Source: Desulfobacterales bacterium (GTDB lineage Bacteria > Desulfobacterota > Desulfobacteria > Desulfobacterales > JAEINQ01). From it: a stretch of DNA of 64,000 bases. Below are positions 40,882 through 50,029 of the stretch, in pieces. The DNA is taken from the NCBI GenBank assembly GCA_016342285.1, contig JAEINQ010000025.1, positions 1 through 64,000 of the forward strand. The letters are read 5' to 3'. Within the stretch, counting starts at the first letter, position 1. Each line of letters opens with the position of its first letter. Under the pieces are notes generated by a model, which was not told where the DNA came from, ran no database searches, and worked only from the letters and a program-made list of their open reading frames with translations. Made by a program: the position numbers and the translations under genes.

Positions 40882-42751
40882 GGAGTTGGTCCTCTCTGTC
40901 CCGGTTGCAGACCTTGGAATAGCGGGCAAGGTTTTTCAGCGCACTTCCATTCCCGGGTCTGAGCTTCAATGCCCGTTTAAATTGTACCACCGCCGCCTCC
41001 GATTTGCCCTGACGGGCCAGAGCAACGCCCAAGTTGTTGCAGGCCGTTGCCATCAACGGGTCAATCTCCAGAGCCCTCCGATAGCTGTCCACGGCCAGAT
41101 CGAGCCGTCCCTGCCTGGCATAGAGGTTGGCCAGGTTGTTGTGCGCTTTTTTCAGCGATGGATCGATGCGAATCGCCTCGTGCAAATGCGCGGCCGCCTC
41201 GGCCAGCGCCCCTTGATTGATCAGCAGCGCACCCAGGTTGGAGTGGATTTCCCCCTCCTTGTCGGCCTTCAACCGCAACGCCTCCCGGTAATGCCATACG
41301 GCCGCGACCGTATCACCTTTTTCAGCCAGCACCACGCCCAGGTTGTAGTGGTTTCCCCCGTTGTCGGGCTCCAACCGCAGCACCTCCCGGTAATGCCATG
41401 CGGCCGCGGCCGGATCACCGTCTTCAGCCAACGCCGCTCCCAAATATTTATGGATGACAAAATGATTGCCGGCCACTGCCAGCGCGTGCCTGAACAGCGT
41501 GGTACTGTTTTGCCAGTAGCGTACCTGTTGTCGCGTCATCCCCGCCATCACGACCAATACCATCGCCCAGCACAGGACAAGGCCCCACTGTTTCCAACGC
41601 CCCCCGCTTTCTCCGGCAGTGTTCCAGCCCAACATGATAAACACCCCGATCAGCGGAATATAGGCAAACCGGTCCGCCATGGCAAAACTGCCGATCTGGA
41701 CCAGCCCGATAACAGGAACAAGGGTTCCCAGATACCACAGCCACCCGACAATGAACCAGGGCCTTGACCGGACCTGTTTGACTGAAAAAAAAGTCACCAG
41801 GACGAAAACCAGCATGCTCCCCCCCACCTTTCCCCATGGAGGCATGCCCGGATGGGGGTAGAAAACGGTGAGGTCAACGGGCCAGACCATTTTTCGCAGA
41901 TAAACAGAATAACTGACCAAGGCATTGGCCGCCCGAACGGGCAAGGGGAAGGTTTCCAGAGAAGGCAGCGCGCCGCCCACATCCTGAGCGACATAGGCGA
42001 TCACGCTGAAAACGGCGGCAATCAGTAAAAACGGCAATTTTTCGATGGCTAAGCTGAAAAACGGGACCAGCGAAATCCCGGCAAGGCTCCGGCCGTTCCC
42101 TTCGGACGCCTGGAAAGGAGACAACCGCCCCAACGGCCAGTAGTCAATCAGTAGAAGGACAAAAGGAAGGGTCACCAGCATGGGTTTGGCCATGAGGCCC
42201 AGAACGAAGAAAACCAGTACGAGCACAAACCTCCCCCTGCCTGGCTGCTGTGCATACCGGCAGTAGCCCCATACCGTAAGCATCCAAAAAAAAGTGCTCA
42301 GGACATTCTTGCGCTCGGCCACCCACGCCACCGATTCCACGTTGAGCGGGTGCAGGGCAAACAGGGCGGCCACCAGTCCGCTGCGCCACAGGGCACCGGT
42401 CATGCGTCGCAAAGTGGCAAAAAGGATCAGGGTACTAAAGAGATGCAACATCAGATTGGTGAACAAATACCCACCGGGATGCATGCCGAAAAGTTCAAAG
42501 TCGAATAGATAAGACAACCAGGTCAGAGGATGCCAGAAGTTGGCATAGAGGGTAGAAAACGCCCACAGGATACCGTCGATGGAAAAACCTTTGATCAGGT
42601 GGGGATTTTTTGTCACATAGAGAGGATCGTCGTAGTTGACGAAGGCGTGGTCGGCCACGCCCCAGTAGGCCGAAAAAACGAGCACCACCAGTGCCGCGCC
42701 CCAAAACAGGTCTCCGTGCCGGAGGTGAAATGGCGTCGCGTGGGTATTCAT
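40868..42751 (-). CDS. TMTC-like GT-C membrane protein with C-terminal TPRs (paralogue A)
   Basis: A 627-residue protein: about 10-11 membrane segments in 15-410, then roughly six TPR units from 430 to 610. After segment 1 it has FVNYDDPLYVTKNP with Asp41-Asp42, the acid pair of GT-C enzymes, then 'WHPLTWLSYLFDFELFGMHP' and 'ALFALHPLNVESVAWVAERK'. This matches the TMTC O-mannosyltransferase layout, although the exact acceptor is unknown. TPR units 1 and 2 are near-identical at DNA level, 102 bp apart. The TPRs are probably extracytoplasmic and may bind acceptor proteins. Confidence 0.85.
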   Translation of the reverse strand: MNTHATPFHLRHGDLFWGAALVVLVFSAYWGVADHAFVNYDDPLYVTKNPHLIKGFSIDGILWAFSTLYANFWHPLTWLSYLFDFELFGMHPGGYLFTNLMLHLFSTLILFATLRRMTGALWRSGLVAALFALHPLNVESVAWVAERKNVLSTFFWMLTVWGYCRYAQQPGRGRFVLVLVFFVLGLMAKPMLVTLPFVLLLIDYWPLGRLSPFQASEGNGRSLAGISLVPFFSLAIEKLPFLLIAAVFSVIAYVAQDVGGALPSLETFPLPVRAANALVSYSVYLRKMVWPVDLTVFYPHPGMPPWGKVGGSMLVFVLVTFFSVKQVRSRPWFIVGWLWYLGTLVPVIGLVQIGSFAMADRFAYIPLIGVFIMLGWNTAGESGGRWKQWGLVLCWAMVLVVMAGMTRQQVRYWQNSTTLFRHALAVAGNHFVIHKYLGAALAEDGDPAAAAWHYREVLRLEPDNGGNHYNLGVVLAEKGDTVAAVWHYREALRLKADKEGEIHSNLGALLINQGALAEAAAHLHEAIRIDPSLKKAHNNLANLYARQGRLDLAVDSYRRALEIDPLMATACNNLGVALARQGKSEAAVVQFKRALKLRPGNGSALKNLARYSKVCNRDREDQLHVRQ

Positions 42752-42864
42752 GCCCTCAGATCCCGGTCGGCGGCAATGGCTTCCAGAAGCTGGAAACGCC
42801 TGAGAACCAAAGCGATGGTCTTGCCTCTTTGGGTGTCGTCATCACAAACAGTCTCCAAAGTCAT
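42748..42864 (-). CDS. Small ORF (38 aa) coupled to paralogue A by ATGA overlap
   Basis: The 38-codon frame (starting 'MTLETVCDDDTQRGKTIA') ends in the ATGA that also starts paralogue A at 42751. It lies 34 bp after the GT2 gene at 42899-43603. There is no family match and only a weak ribosome site. Confidence 0.3.
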   Translation of the reverse strand: MTLETVCDDDTQRGKTIALVLRRFQLLEAIAADRDLRA

Positions 42865-42898
42865 AACGATAGGTCTTCACTTGCCAGGACAGGATTGT

Positions 42899-43603
42899 TC
42901 ATCGATGTCGGTAAAGGGAAACCAACTGGGTCAGATAAAGCCATTGCTGCTTTATCGTAAGCTTACTTTCACCGTGGACACGGGTTCGGAAACGGATCGG
43001 CAGTTCCTTAACGCGTTCAGGATGACCTTTGACCATGATTTCAAGTCCTATTTTATACCCCACCGGTGAAATCGTCCCGCATCGTTCCCATACGCGGCGG
43101 GACATGGCGAAAAAGCCGGACATGGGATCGTTGATCGACGTCAAGGGCCTCGCCAGAAGGCATGCCAACTTGGAATTGAGGTACCGATAAACGGTCCATT
43201 TGTCGTCCGTGCCCCCGCCGTTTATATAGCGGGAACCGACGACAAAATCAAATCCGTTCCGGATCTCCTGATAGAAAGCCGGAATCGATGTGCTCGGGTG
43301 CGACAGGTCGGCATCCATCACCACCAGCACGGGCGCCCGGGCAAAGCCCAGGCCATGGACCACCGCGGAGGCCAGCCCCCGTTGAAATCTTCTCACCAGC
43401 AGATGCAGTGGCAGGCCCTTTTGACAAAGCCTTGCACAAACCTCGATGGTCCCGTCGCGGCTGTCATCGTCGACAAGGATCAGTTCCCATTCCGGAACCG
43501 TCTTGTCCAGCGCCGAGGCTATCTGTGCAACCAGGGACGGAATGTTTTGTGCCTCTTGCAGCACCGGCACGACAATTGAAATCTGAGGCTTTTCAGGAAT
43601 CAT
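42899..43603 (-). CDS. DPM1-like polyprenyl-phosphate mannosyltransferase-type GT2
   Basis: A 234-residue enzyme without C-terminal membrane anchor, as in short DPM1. 'ISIVVPVLQEAQNIPSLVAQ' near 8-27, 'ELILVDDDSRDGTIEVC' near 40-56, 'VLVVMDADLSHPSTSI' (DxD) near 92-107 and 'NDPMSGFFAMSRRVWE' near 155 are diagnostic. It would load mannose or another hexose on a polyprenyl phosphate and feed the TMTC-like proteins on either side. Confidence 0.92.
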   Translation of the reverse strand: MIPEKPQISIVVPVLQEAQNIPSLVAQIASALDKTVPEWELILVDDDSRDGTIEVCARLCQKGLPLHLLVRRFQRGLASAVVHGLGFARAPVLVVMDADLSHPSTSIPAFYQEIRNGFDFVVGSRYINGGGTDDKWTVYRYLNSKLACLLARPLTSINDPMSGFFAMSRRVWERCGTISPVGYKIGLEIMVKGHPERVKELPIRFRTRVHGESKLTIKQQWLYLTQLVSLYRHR

Positions 43604-43622
43604 ATCTCATAAAAGATAGGCA

Positions 43623-45452
43623 TCAAAGGATGCGCCTGTTGTTTAAACGCCGTATCCCGGATCCGATCGCAGTCACCGTCAGCCAGAGCATGGCGAGAGC
43701 CAAAGACAAGATATTGACTAAATTTGCGATTTTCTGCACCATCGGCATCGAAAAGCCAAATGGCCGGTAGTTGACAAAAGCCCTCGCGTCGGACTCATGG
43801 TCAACGGTAAAATGCCCCCCCGGCAAACATCGATTGGCCTCAGGCCACACATAGCAGGCAGGGTTTTTTATATTTAGCTGGCCCTCACGGACATCCATGA
43901 CCGGTCCCGGGTGCAGTGCTCCCAAAGGGAATAACTCATGCCGATAACCAAAGAAAGGATCGTAGCTCAGCATCGGTGATCCGCCCTGGACAAACATGTC
44001 ATTTGGGGCTACCGGCGCAATGCCAAAGCGGCCATTGCCATCCAGGTAGGCAGAGATGTATCGAATCCGGGGTGTTTTCGCTCCGGATGCAACCTGTCGG
44101 AAAGCGCTGGCCATCGGCCTCGGATCGTAGAACTGCCGGTGATAAAAACCACGGTCCGTAACCGCATTGAGCCATACGACCCCGGCAATGCAGACCATCA
44201 CAATGCCAGTGCGATATTTTCGCCAACAAGACAATCTGTCCACCATCAGGGCACTGGCCACGATGACCAGCGGCAGGGGAATAAAAAACCATCGGATCAA
44301 AGCACTCGAGCTCTTGACGAAGGGCACCTGTTTTAGGAACTGGTTCCATTCGGGTATGTAAGTATTCAGGGCCGCCGGAAGCACCACGATGGCCGCGAGA
44401 ACGGCCGACTGCCCCCATTGCGGCCATGTCCACGGGCCAAGCACCCGGGCGTCCCGCCTGCGGAATATGCCGACAATAGCCCCGACAACCAGGATCAACA
44501 GGGGCACGGGGGTCACGCCGAATTCCCATTCATGGCGATCCAGGAACCACTGGACATGGGTCAGAGCCCTCATCCGATCCGGGTCAAAGACAGGGCTGAT
44601 AAACAGGGAACGCACCATCAACCCAAAGGCATCCGGAAACGACGCAGTACCGGGCAGCAGGTACCCGCTCCGGTCAAAATTACCCATCAGATAGGCAGTG
44701 GCCACCAGTTTTGAGGCAGAAAACAGCATGCCCGCCACGCCCGCTCCGGCCAGTCGGCGCCAGAAGTTTCCCTGACCGCCCAGCAGCAAACCATGGAGCA
44801 TTCCCACCGAAATAACGGCGAGGATGCCGGGGATCATCAAAAGAGCAAACCAAGTCTGAACCATATAAGCAAAGAGCAGCCCGCCAATGATGACATCCAA
44901 AACAAAACGGCGGCGGCATTCTTTGTTTCCCAACGGCAGGGGGCGCATCAAAACCAGCGCAACCACCGGCAGCAGCATGAACGGCGAGGCACCGAAGTGG
45001 CCGACAATCATTCTGTGGGCATAGAAGCCGTTGAACAAAAACAGGCAGGCACCCAACAGCGCCGCTTGGCTGCCAAGGCGAAACGCCTGCCGCAGCAGCA
45101 GATAGAACCCGACATAACCGACAATGGAAAACGCGCCAAAGGTGATCCGGAGCACGGTCACCGGTTCAAAAACAAAACCGAGAAACTGCGGCAGGGTGTA
45201 AAAGGCGCGTTGTAGATCGATATAGTTGAGGGCACCTCCTGAAAAAGAAGGGGTAAACCACGGGACGGCCCAGAGACCGTTGACCTTGAACCAGCAAAAG
45301 CCATCCACCAGGGCAGGAAGGAAAAAGGCGTAATCATGTCCAAGGTAACCATAACGGTTGGGGAAAAACTGCAGGAAAATGGAAAAGTGGCAAGCCAGAA
45401 GGCACACTGACAGGACCACGACCATCACGGAATCTATATTTACTCTGCGCAT
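43623..45452 (-). CDS. Large polytopic membrane protein, GT-C-like, unknown
   Basis: A 609-residue protein with about 12 membrane segments and a C-terminal soluble domain from about 440 to 575. The first loop carries 'YGYLGHDYAFFLPALVDGF' with a His-Asp pair, and 'YIDLQRAFYTLPQF' follows; this layout resembles YfhO/DUF6541-type GT-C proteins. ATG 45452 with GGAGCG upstream is preferred over the longer frame to 45578. It is 20 bp after the DPM1-like gene's partner boundary and clearly part of the same run. No catalytic assignment is possible. Confidence 0.7.
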   Translation of the reverse strand: MRRVNIDSVMVVVLSVCLLACHFSIFLQFFPNRYGYLGHDYAFFLPALVDGFCWFKVNGLWAVPWFTPSFSGGALNYIDLQRAFYTLPQFLGFVFEPVTVLRITFGAFSIVGYVGFYLLLRQAFRLGSQAALLGACLFLFNGFYAHRMIVGHFGASPFMLLPVVALVLMRPLPLGNKECRRRFVLDVIIGGLLFAYMVQTWFALLMIPGILAVISVGMLHGLLLGGQGNFWRRLAGAGVAGMLFSASKLVATAYLMGNFDRSGYLLPGTASFPDAFGLMVRSLFISPVFDPDRMRALTHVQWFLDRHEWEFGVTPVPLLILVVGAIVGIFRRRDARVLGPWTWPQWGQSAVLAAIVVLPAALNTYIPEWNQFLKQVPFVKSSSALIRWFFIPLPLVIVASALMVDRLSCWRKYRTGIVMVCIAGVVWLNAVTDRGFYHRQFYDPRPMASAFRQVASGAKTPRIRYISAYLDGNGRFGIAPVAPNDMFVQGGSPMLSYDPFFGYRHELFPLGALHPGPVMDVREGQLNIKNPACYVWPEANRCLPGGHFTVDHESDARAFVNYRPFGFSMPMVQKIANLVNILSLALAMLWLTVTAIGSGIRRLNNRRIL

Positions 45453-45783
45453 TGTCGCTCCGCTGTGGCCTTGAGCGCCGGGCATGCCCTTTCCGGTTTG
45501 CTCCGAGCCCAAACATCGTCGGGGCCAATGATGCCGCCGTCCGAAAAGGTGCAATGGCATCCGCAAATCAGCCCGCACTGGCCAGGATCATCCCCGTATG
45601 GGTATGGGCACCGACACGAGTGCCCTATACCATAACCCACCGCAACCCAGGGCAGGATTTCCTACCCCGCCAAGGCCGCCCGCGGGTCTCCAAGCCCAAA
45701 ACGGCGCCGGCCAGGGCGACCTGCCAGACCGGCGGCATCCCGGCAACGGGGTGGAAGGAGGTCAGGTCCGCGGGTTTCATCGG
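45453..45783. other. 331-bp gap with one small open frame
   Basis: On the minus strand a 51-codon frame (45625-45780) opens 3 nt after the stop of paralogue B, starting 'MKPADLTSFHPVAGMPP'. It has no recognised domain. The remaining 172 bp hold no promoter, hairpin or repeat that I can support. Confidence 0.35.
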
Positions 45784-47850
45784 TCACGGGTCTTTTCTCC
45801 CAGCCGCTGCTTCGGCCCGCCGGAGGTTTTCACGAACATCCATGTCTTCGGGCGCATGGTTCAGGGCCTTGCGAAAAAAGCGCACGGCCTTGGCCGGCCG
45901 ACCGGTCCGGGCCAGGATAACCCCGATATTGTTGGCCGCAGGGCTAAAGCCGGGATCGATCCGAAGGGTACGCAGGTACCATCGGGTAGCGGCAGCCACA
46001 TCGCCCTTTTTCTCCATGGTCATGGCCATGCTGTAGGCAGCCTGGGCGGTATCGGGATTCATGGCCAACACGGCTTTGAATTGGGCAACGGCTTCGTCCG
46101 GACGGTCGCTTCCTGACAGGACATTGCCGAAGTTGACCCGGGCTGCTGCAAAATCGGGGCGAAGCGCCAGAGCCCGGCGGAAATGGTCGATGGCCGCTTC
46201 GGTCTGGCCCAGAGTCGTCAGGGCCAGTCCGAGATTGTTGTGGGCCTGGGCAAAATCAGGGTTCAGGACGATGGCTTTGCGATAATTCACTACGGCGGCC
46301 TTGCTCTGCCCAAGGGCCGTCAGGGCGTTGCCAGCGCCATTGAGCGGATCGGCAAAGTCCATATCCAGCACCATGGCACGGTTGTAATCGGCCAGTGCGC
46401 CCCGGGGATCTCCGGTTTCCAAGCGCATATTTCCCCGCCCATTGTAAGCTTGCGCGCTCTTGGGGTTCAGGACCAAAACACGATCAAATTGGACAATAGC
46501 CTCCCGAGTCTCACCAGCGCTGGCCAGGGCGTATCCCAAATTATTGTGTGCCAGGACGTTTCCCGACGTTACTTCCAGGGCACGGGAAAACAGCGTCACA
46601 CTGTCCTTCCAGGTTGCCACCTGACGGTATGACAATCCCATCGACAGCAGGACCGGTATAAAGGCAATGGCCATGCAGCCAAAAACCCAGCCCTTTGCCC
46701 GCCACCTCCACATCACCGTAGCCGCAGTCCAAGCCAGGGCAATAAAAATACCGATCAAGGGGATATAGGAATAACGATCCGCCACGGCGTGGGGGCCGAT
46801 CACCACCAAGCCGCTGGCCGGAGCGAGGGTAATCAGATACCACAGCCAGCCTACGGCAACAAAAGGAAGACTCCGACGACACCAGGCCGCCAGCGCGGTG
46901 ATGAGGGCCAGAACAGCCCCGTTTAGCATGGCCCCCAACATCGACGGCGCATGAGGGTAAGGGTAGATAACGGCAAGGTTTACCGGCCAAAACATTTTTT
47001 TAAGATACCAGACATAGGCCATCAGGGTATTGGCGACCCGGGTGTCCATCGGAATTTCGGACAGAGGCTTGATCGCCCCGCCCTTTGCCTGGGTCATCCA
47101 GGTGACCGCGCCGATGCCGATAACCAACAGAAATAGCGGCACCTTTTCCCTGACCGGCCGGCCGAAAAAGGGCACTGTGGCCGGTTCTTCACCCGAAAGA
47201 CGATTCAGGGGCCAGTAATCGAGAAGCAGCAGAACGAGGGGCAGGGTCAGCATCATCGGTTTTGACATGATTCCGAGCATAAAAACGAAAACAAGCAGCA
47301 TATATCGTTTGATACCGGGCTTTCTTGCGTACCAGGCATAAACCCAGATGCTGAGCATCCAGAAAAAAGCGCTCAGCACATCCTTTCGCTCCGTGATCCA
47401 GGCAACGGATTCCACATGCAGGGGATGCAGGGCGAACAGGGCCGCCACAAAACCGCTGGGCCAAATGGCGCCGCTGATCCGCTTGAGACAGAAAAAAACC
47501 AGCAGGGTATTGGCAATGTGGAGCAGCAGATTGGTAAAATGATATCCGCCGGCGTCCATTCCGTAAACGACGCGGTCGAAAAAAAGGGAAAGCCAGGTGA
47601 CAGGGACCCAATAATTGGCTTTTTCCGTGGCCCGGGTAAAACTCCATAAAAAAGCGTCGAGGGAGAACCCGTTTCGAACCATCGGATTCTCGGAAACCCA
47701 CAGGGGATCGTCAAAATTGACAAAACCGAATCCGGCAACCGGGTGGTAAACGGCAAGGGTTGCGGCCGCAAGAAAAAAGGCGATCCAGACAGACTCGCTG
47801 ATGCCGAGCAGCCATCGCGACGGCGTCTTTTGATTAACGGCAAGTTTCAT
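45784..47850 (-). CDS. TMTC-like GT-C membrane protein with TPRs (paralogue B)
   Basis: A 688-residue protein. The GT-C half has FVNFDDPLWVSENP with Asp47-Asp48, 'YWVPVTWLSLFFDRVVYGMD' and 'ALFALHPLHVESVAWITERK'. Hydrophobic segments run to about 420. At least seven TPRs follow from about 450 ('NVLAHNNLGYALASAG', 'AQAHNNLGLALTTLGQ'). I chose ATG 47850; ATG 47856 is equally close, and an extension to 48012 would overlap the DUF362 gene. It shares a patch of nearly identical DNA with paralogue C just before the TPRs. Confidence 0.86.
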   Translation of the reverse strand: MKLAVNQKTPSRWLLGISESVWIAFFLAAATLAVYHPVAGFGFVNFDDPLWVSENPMVRNGFSLDAFLWSFTRATEKANYWVPVTWLSLFFDRVVYGMDAGGYHFTNLLLHIANTLLVFFCLKRISGAIWPSGFVAALFALHPLHVESVAWITERKDVLSAFFWMLSIWVYAWYARKPGIKRYMLLVFVFMLGIMSKPMMLTLPLVLLLLDYWPLNRLSGEEPATVPFFGRPVREKVPLFLLVIGIGAVTWMTQAKGGAIKPLSEIPMDTRVANTLMAYVWYLKKMFWPVNLAVIYPYPHAPSMLGAMLNGAVLALITALAAWCRRSLPFVAVGWLWYLITLAPASGLVVIGPHAVADRYSYIPLIGIFIALAWTAATVMWRWRAKGWVFGCMAIAFIPVLLSMGLSYRQVATWKDSVTLFSRALEVTSGNVLAHNNLGYALASAGETREAIVQFDRVLVLNPKSAQAYNGRGNMRLETGDPRGALADYNRAMVLDMDFADPLNGAGNALTALGQSKAAVVNYRKAIVLNPDFAQAHNNLGLALTTLGQTEAAIDHFRRALALRPDFAAARVNFGNVLSGSDRPDEAVAQFKAVLAMNPDTAQAAYSMAMTMEKKGDVAAATRWYLRTLRIDPGFSPAANNIGVILARTGRPAKAVRFFRKALNHAPEDMDVRENLRRAEAAAGRKDP

Positions 47851-47899
47851 CCGCATACCCTGGAGAAGATAGAATCGAACACGGCAAGGGGGCCGGTCA

Positions 47900-48928
47900 C
47901 TAAATTCTAACCAGACGCAATCCCTGTTGCGCGGGAATCTGGTCCAGGAGCCGAAAGTCGCGCCGGACAGCGTCGATCCTCTCCCCGCGCTGGGCGATCT
48001 CCCGTGCATCAATGGGGCCCAACAGCTCTCCGGCCCGTTTCAGATAGGGCATCTTCAAAGGATCAATCCCCATGATCCTCGCGCAGGTAGCGTCCACTGC
48101 CGGAAGGCTTCTGCCCAGGACCAGCACCCCGGCAGCCACCGGTTCGCCCATGATCGGCCCGTCCCCTTCCATGCCCACGATGCCGTCGACGATGGCCAGT
48201 TGGGGGCGCACCGTGGCATTGATGTCGAGAATACATCCCGGTATGCCGGCTTTGTGCAGGACATTCTTGGGCCATCCGTAATAGCCACCGGGCATCACGC
48301 CGAAAAGATTTTTCATGGAGAGGGTGGCGCCGACCCAATGGTGAGTCTTCATCTTGGCCATGGAGACGATAATATCGGCCAAGAGCAACTCCCTCGGCAG
48401 CACCAGGTGGCTCAGGCCCGTCTGTTTCCCCCGGTTTTCCATGACAAAGACATCGGACCGGTTCAGGTCGAAAAATCGTATCCGGTCCTCGGCCAGCACG
48501 TCGGCAAATCCGGATTCTTCCAGGATTAGGTGAGTGTCGCGCCGATGGCCAGACCCTTCGGCCACCATTACAGCGGCAGCCCCCAGACCCAGAAACGCTT
48601 CGACTGCGGCACGGACCACCAGGGGGTGGGTGTTCACGTGAGCGGCACCGCGATGAGGCTCCACGAGATTCGGTTTGAGAAGGATCCGTTTTCCCTGAAT
48701 TTGCGCTGCCGTCACCCCAAGTTCGGCGAGCCCGCGGCGCAACGGTGAGGTCAGTTCCTGTTCATAGGCGAGGGCCTTTAAAATGAAGATCTCGGCGCGA
48801 TATACCGGCCGGCGGGAGACCACCAGGGAGACACCGGTAGCGGCCGCTGCACCCCCGGCCGCGGCCAAGGCCAAAAATTGCCGGCGGCTGATCCGGCCTC
48901 GAGACGGTTTGCGCGATATTGGTTCCAT
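47900..48928 (-). CDS. TAT-exported DUF362 protein
   Basis: A 342-residue protein with a twin-arginine signal (SRRQFLAL at 14-21, Arg15-Arg16, then an Ala/Gly-rich hydrophobic core to about 40). The mature part has 'RILLKPNLVEPHRGAAHVNT' near 80, 'DIIVSMAKMKTHHWVGATLS' near 190, and 'KNLFGVMPGGYYGWPKN' near 212, all DUF362 blocks. DUF362 proteins are often linked to Fe-S or redox proteins, but no four-Cys cluster is seen here. Its ATG directly abuts the stop of the alpha/alpha-barrel gene, so the two are coupled. Function unknown. Confidence 0.85.
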   Translation of the reverse strand: MEPISRKPSRGRISRRQFLALAAAGGAAAATGVSLVVSRRPVYRAEIFILKALAYEQELTSPLRRGLAELGVTAAQIQGKRILLKPNLVEPHRGAAHVNTHPLVVRAAVEAFLGLGAAAVMVAEGSGHRRDTHLILEESGFADVLAEDRIRFFDLNRSDVFVMENRGKQTGLSHLVLPRELLLADIIVSMAKMKTHHWVGATLSMKNLFGVMPGGYYGWPKNVLHKAGIPGCILDINATVRPQLAIVDGIVGMEGDGPIMGEPVAAGVLVLGRSLPAVDATCARIMGIDPLKMPYLKRAGELLGPIDAREIAQRGERIDAVRRDFRLLDQIPAQQGLRLVRI

Positions 48929-49822
48929 TTATGCCCCCTTTGACCTCAGTGCACTCAAAAGCCCCCCGGATCCGTAGAACGCCACGACCACATGGGCAAG
49001 CACTTCGGTGTCGTAGACCCCGTAACGATTCTGAAGGCCGAGACTCTCCAGGAGCCAGTCCTCGGAACGGGCCGGTCGCCGGGACCAGGTACCAAGACCG
49101 AGAACGGCCCATGACAAGGCCAGAGGGGTGCGGATACGGGAGGCCTCGTCTTGAAGGTAGTCGAGACTGACCGCCACGTCAGCCTCGGCCACGTGACCGG
49201 CCAGGGCGTTGAGTGCCCATCCTGTGTTTTCGGGAAAGGGCCGAAGTTCGGTGCCGAACTTGAAGGTGTCCCCGTAGTTCCAACCCCCTGATGGGAGTTG
49301 CCGGTTTACGATGAGGTCCCGAGCTTCGACGACCCGTTCCCCGCCGTCCATGCCGCTCGATTCCAAAGCCAACAGGGCCGCAGCCGTGGGGACCACCCAG
49401 GAATAGGTCCCGGACACCCAAGGCCATCCGCGAAGGGAGGTATCTGGTCCGTGTCTGCGGTCGCCGCTGTCGGACACGGTCAACACCGGCACTTCTATCA
49501 GAAACCGCCCGGCCCGCTTGAGCGGCGCATCGAAATCGGCTGCGCCGTGCCAGGCCAGCATGGCCAGGGCCGTGGGCCAGAATGTCTCTGCAAGATCACG
49601 GGAAAGCGGCACCCGACCGTCGGGCATCTGCCAGGTGGCCAATGCCCTTCGGGCCGGTTCGATCAGTTCGGCATGCCGACCAGCAGCCGCCAGTGCCATC
49701 ACGGCCCAGGCCGTGGCATCGGCACGAAACCCACCGTTATCCCGTGCGGCAAAGCCGCCCTGATCCAGGGCCCGTCCGGCGATGGTGTTCAGGGCCTGCT
49801 CGAGTATTTTCCGGCCGGTCAA
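48929..49822 (-). CDS. Prenyltransferase/squalene-cyclase-like alpha/alpha-barrel protein
   Basis: A 297-residue protein with repeated helix pairs: 'ADATAWAVMALAAAGRHAEL' near 34-53, 'QMPDGRVPLSRDLAETFWPT' near 69-88, 'LPSGGWNYGDTFKFG' (QW-like motif) near 175-189 and 'ENTGWALNALAG' near 197. These resemble the repeats of the terpenoid cyclase / prenyltransferase beta-subunit fold. The DxDD cyclisation motif is not present, so a classical cyclase activity is unlikely. Its stop abuts the start of the TAT-exported DUF362 gene. Confidence 0.72.
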   Translation of the reverse strand: MTGRKILEQALNTIAGRALDQGGFAARDNGGFRADATAWAVMALAAAGRHAELIEPARRALATWQMPDGRVPLSRDLAETFWPTALAMLAWHGAADFDAPLKRAGRFLIEVPVLTVSDSGDRRHGPDTSLRGWPWVSGTYSWVVPTAAALLALESSGMDGGERVVEARDLIVNRQLPSGGWNYGDTFKFGTELRPFPENTGWALNALAGHVAEADVAVSLDYLQDEASRIRTPLALSWAVLGLGTWSRRPARSEDWLLESLGLQNRYGVYDTEVLAHVVVAFYGSGGLLSALRSKGA

Positions 49823-50029
49823 CCCCTGGCTCCATGAAAGCGTTCAATTGTCATCTTTGCTCCATCAATCAGATAGCCTCAAAGCGGGTGGCCCCAGATG
49901 GTCCTCTTCGGGGGAATAAAGGCTTCGTATTCCAAATTCATAAAAAGGATTTCAGTCTCTAACACCGCTGCAGACGGCTGTCCACAGCCAATTGGCCGCC
50001 ATCAACGCGATTCAGGCGGGTCTTAAAGC

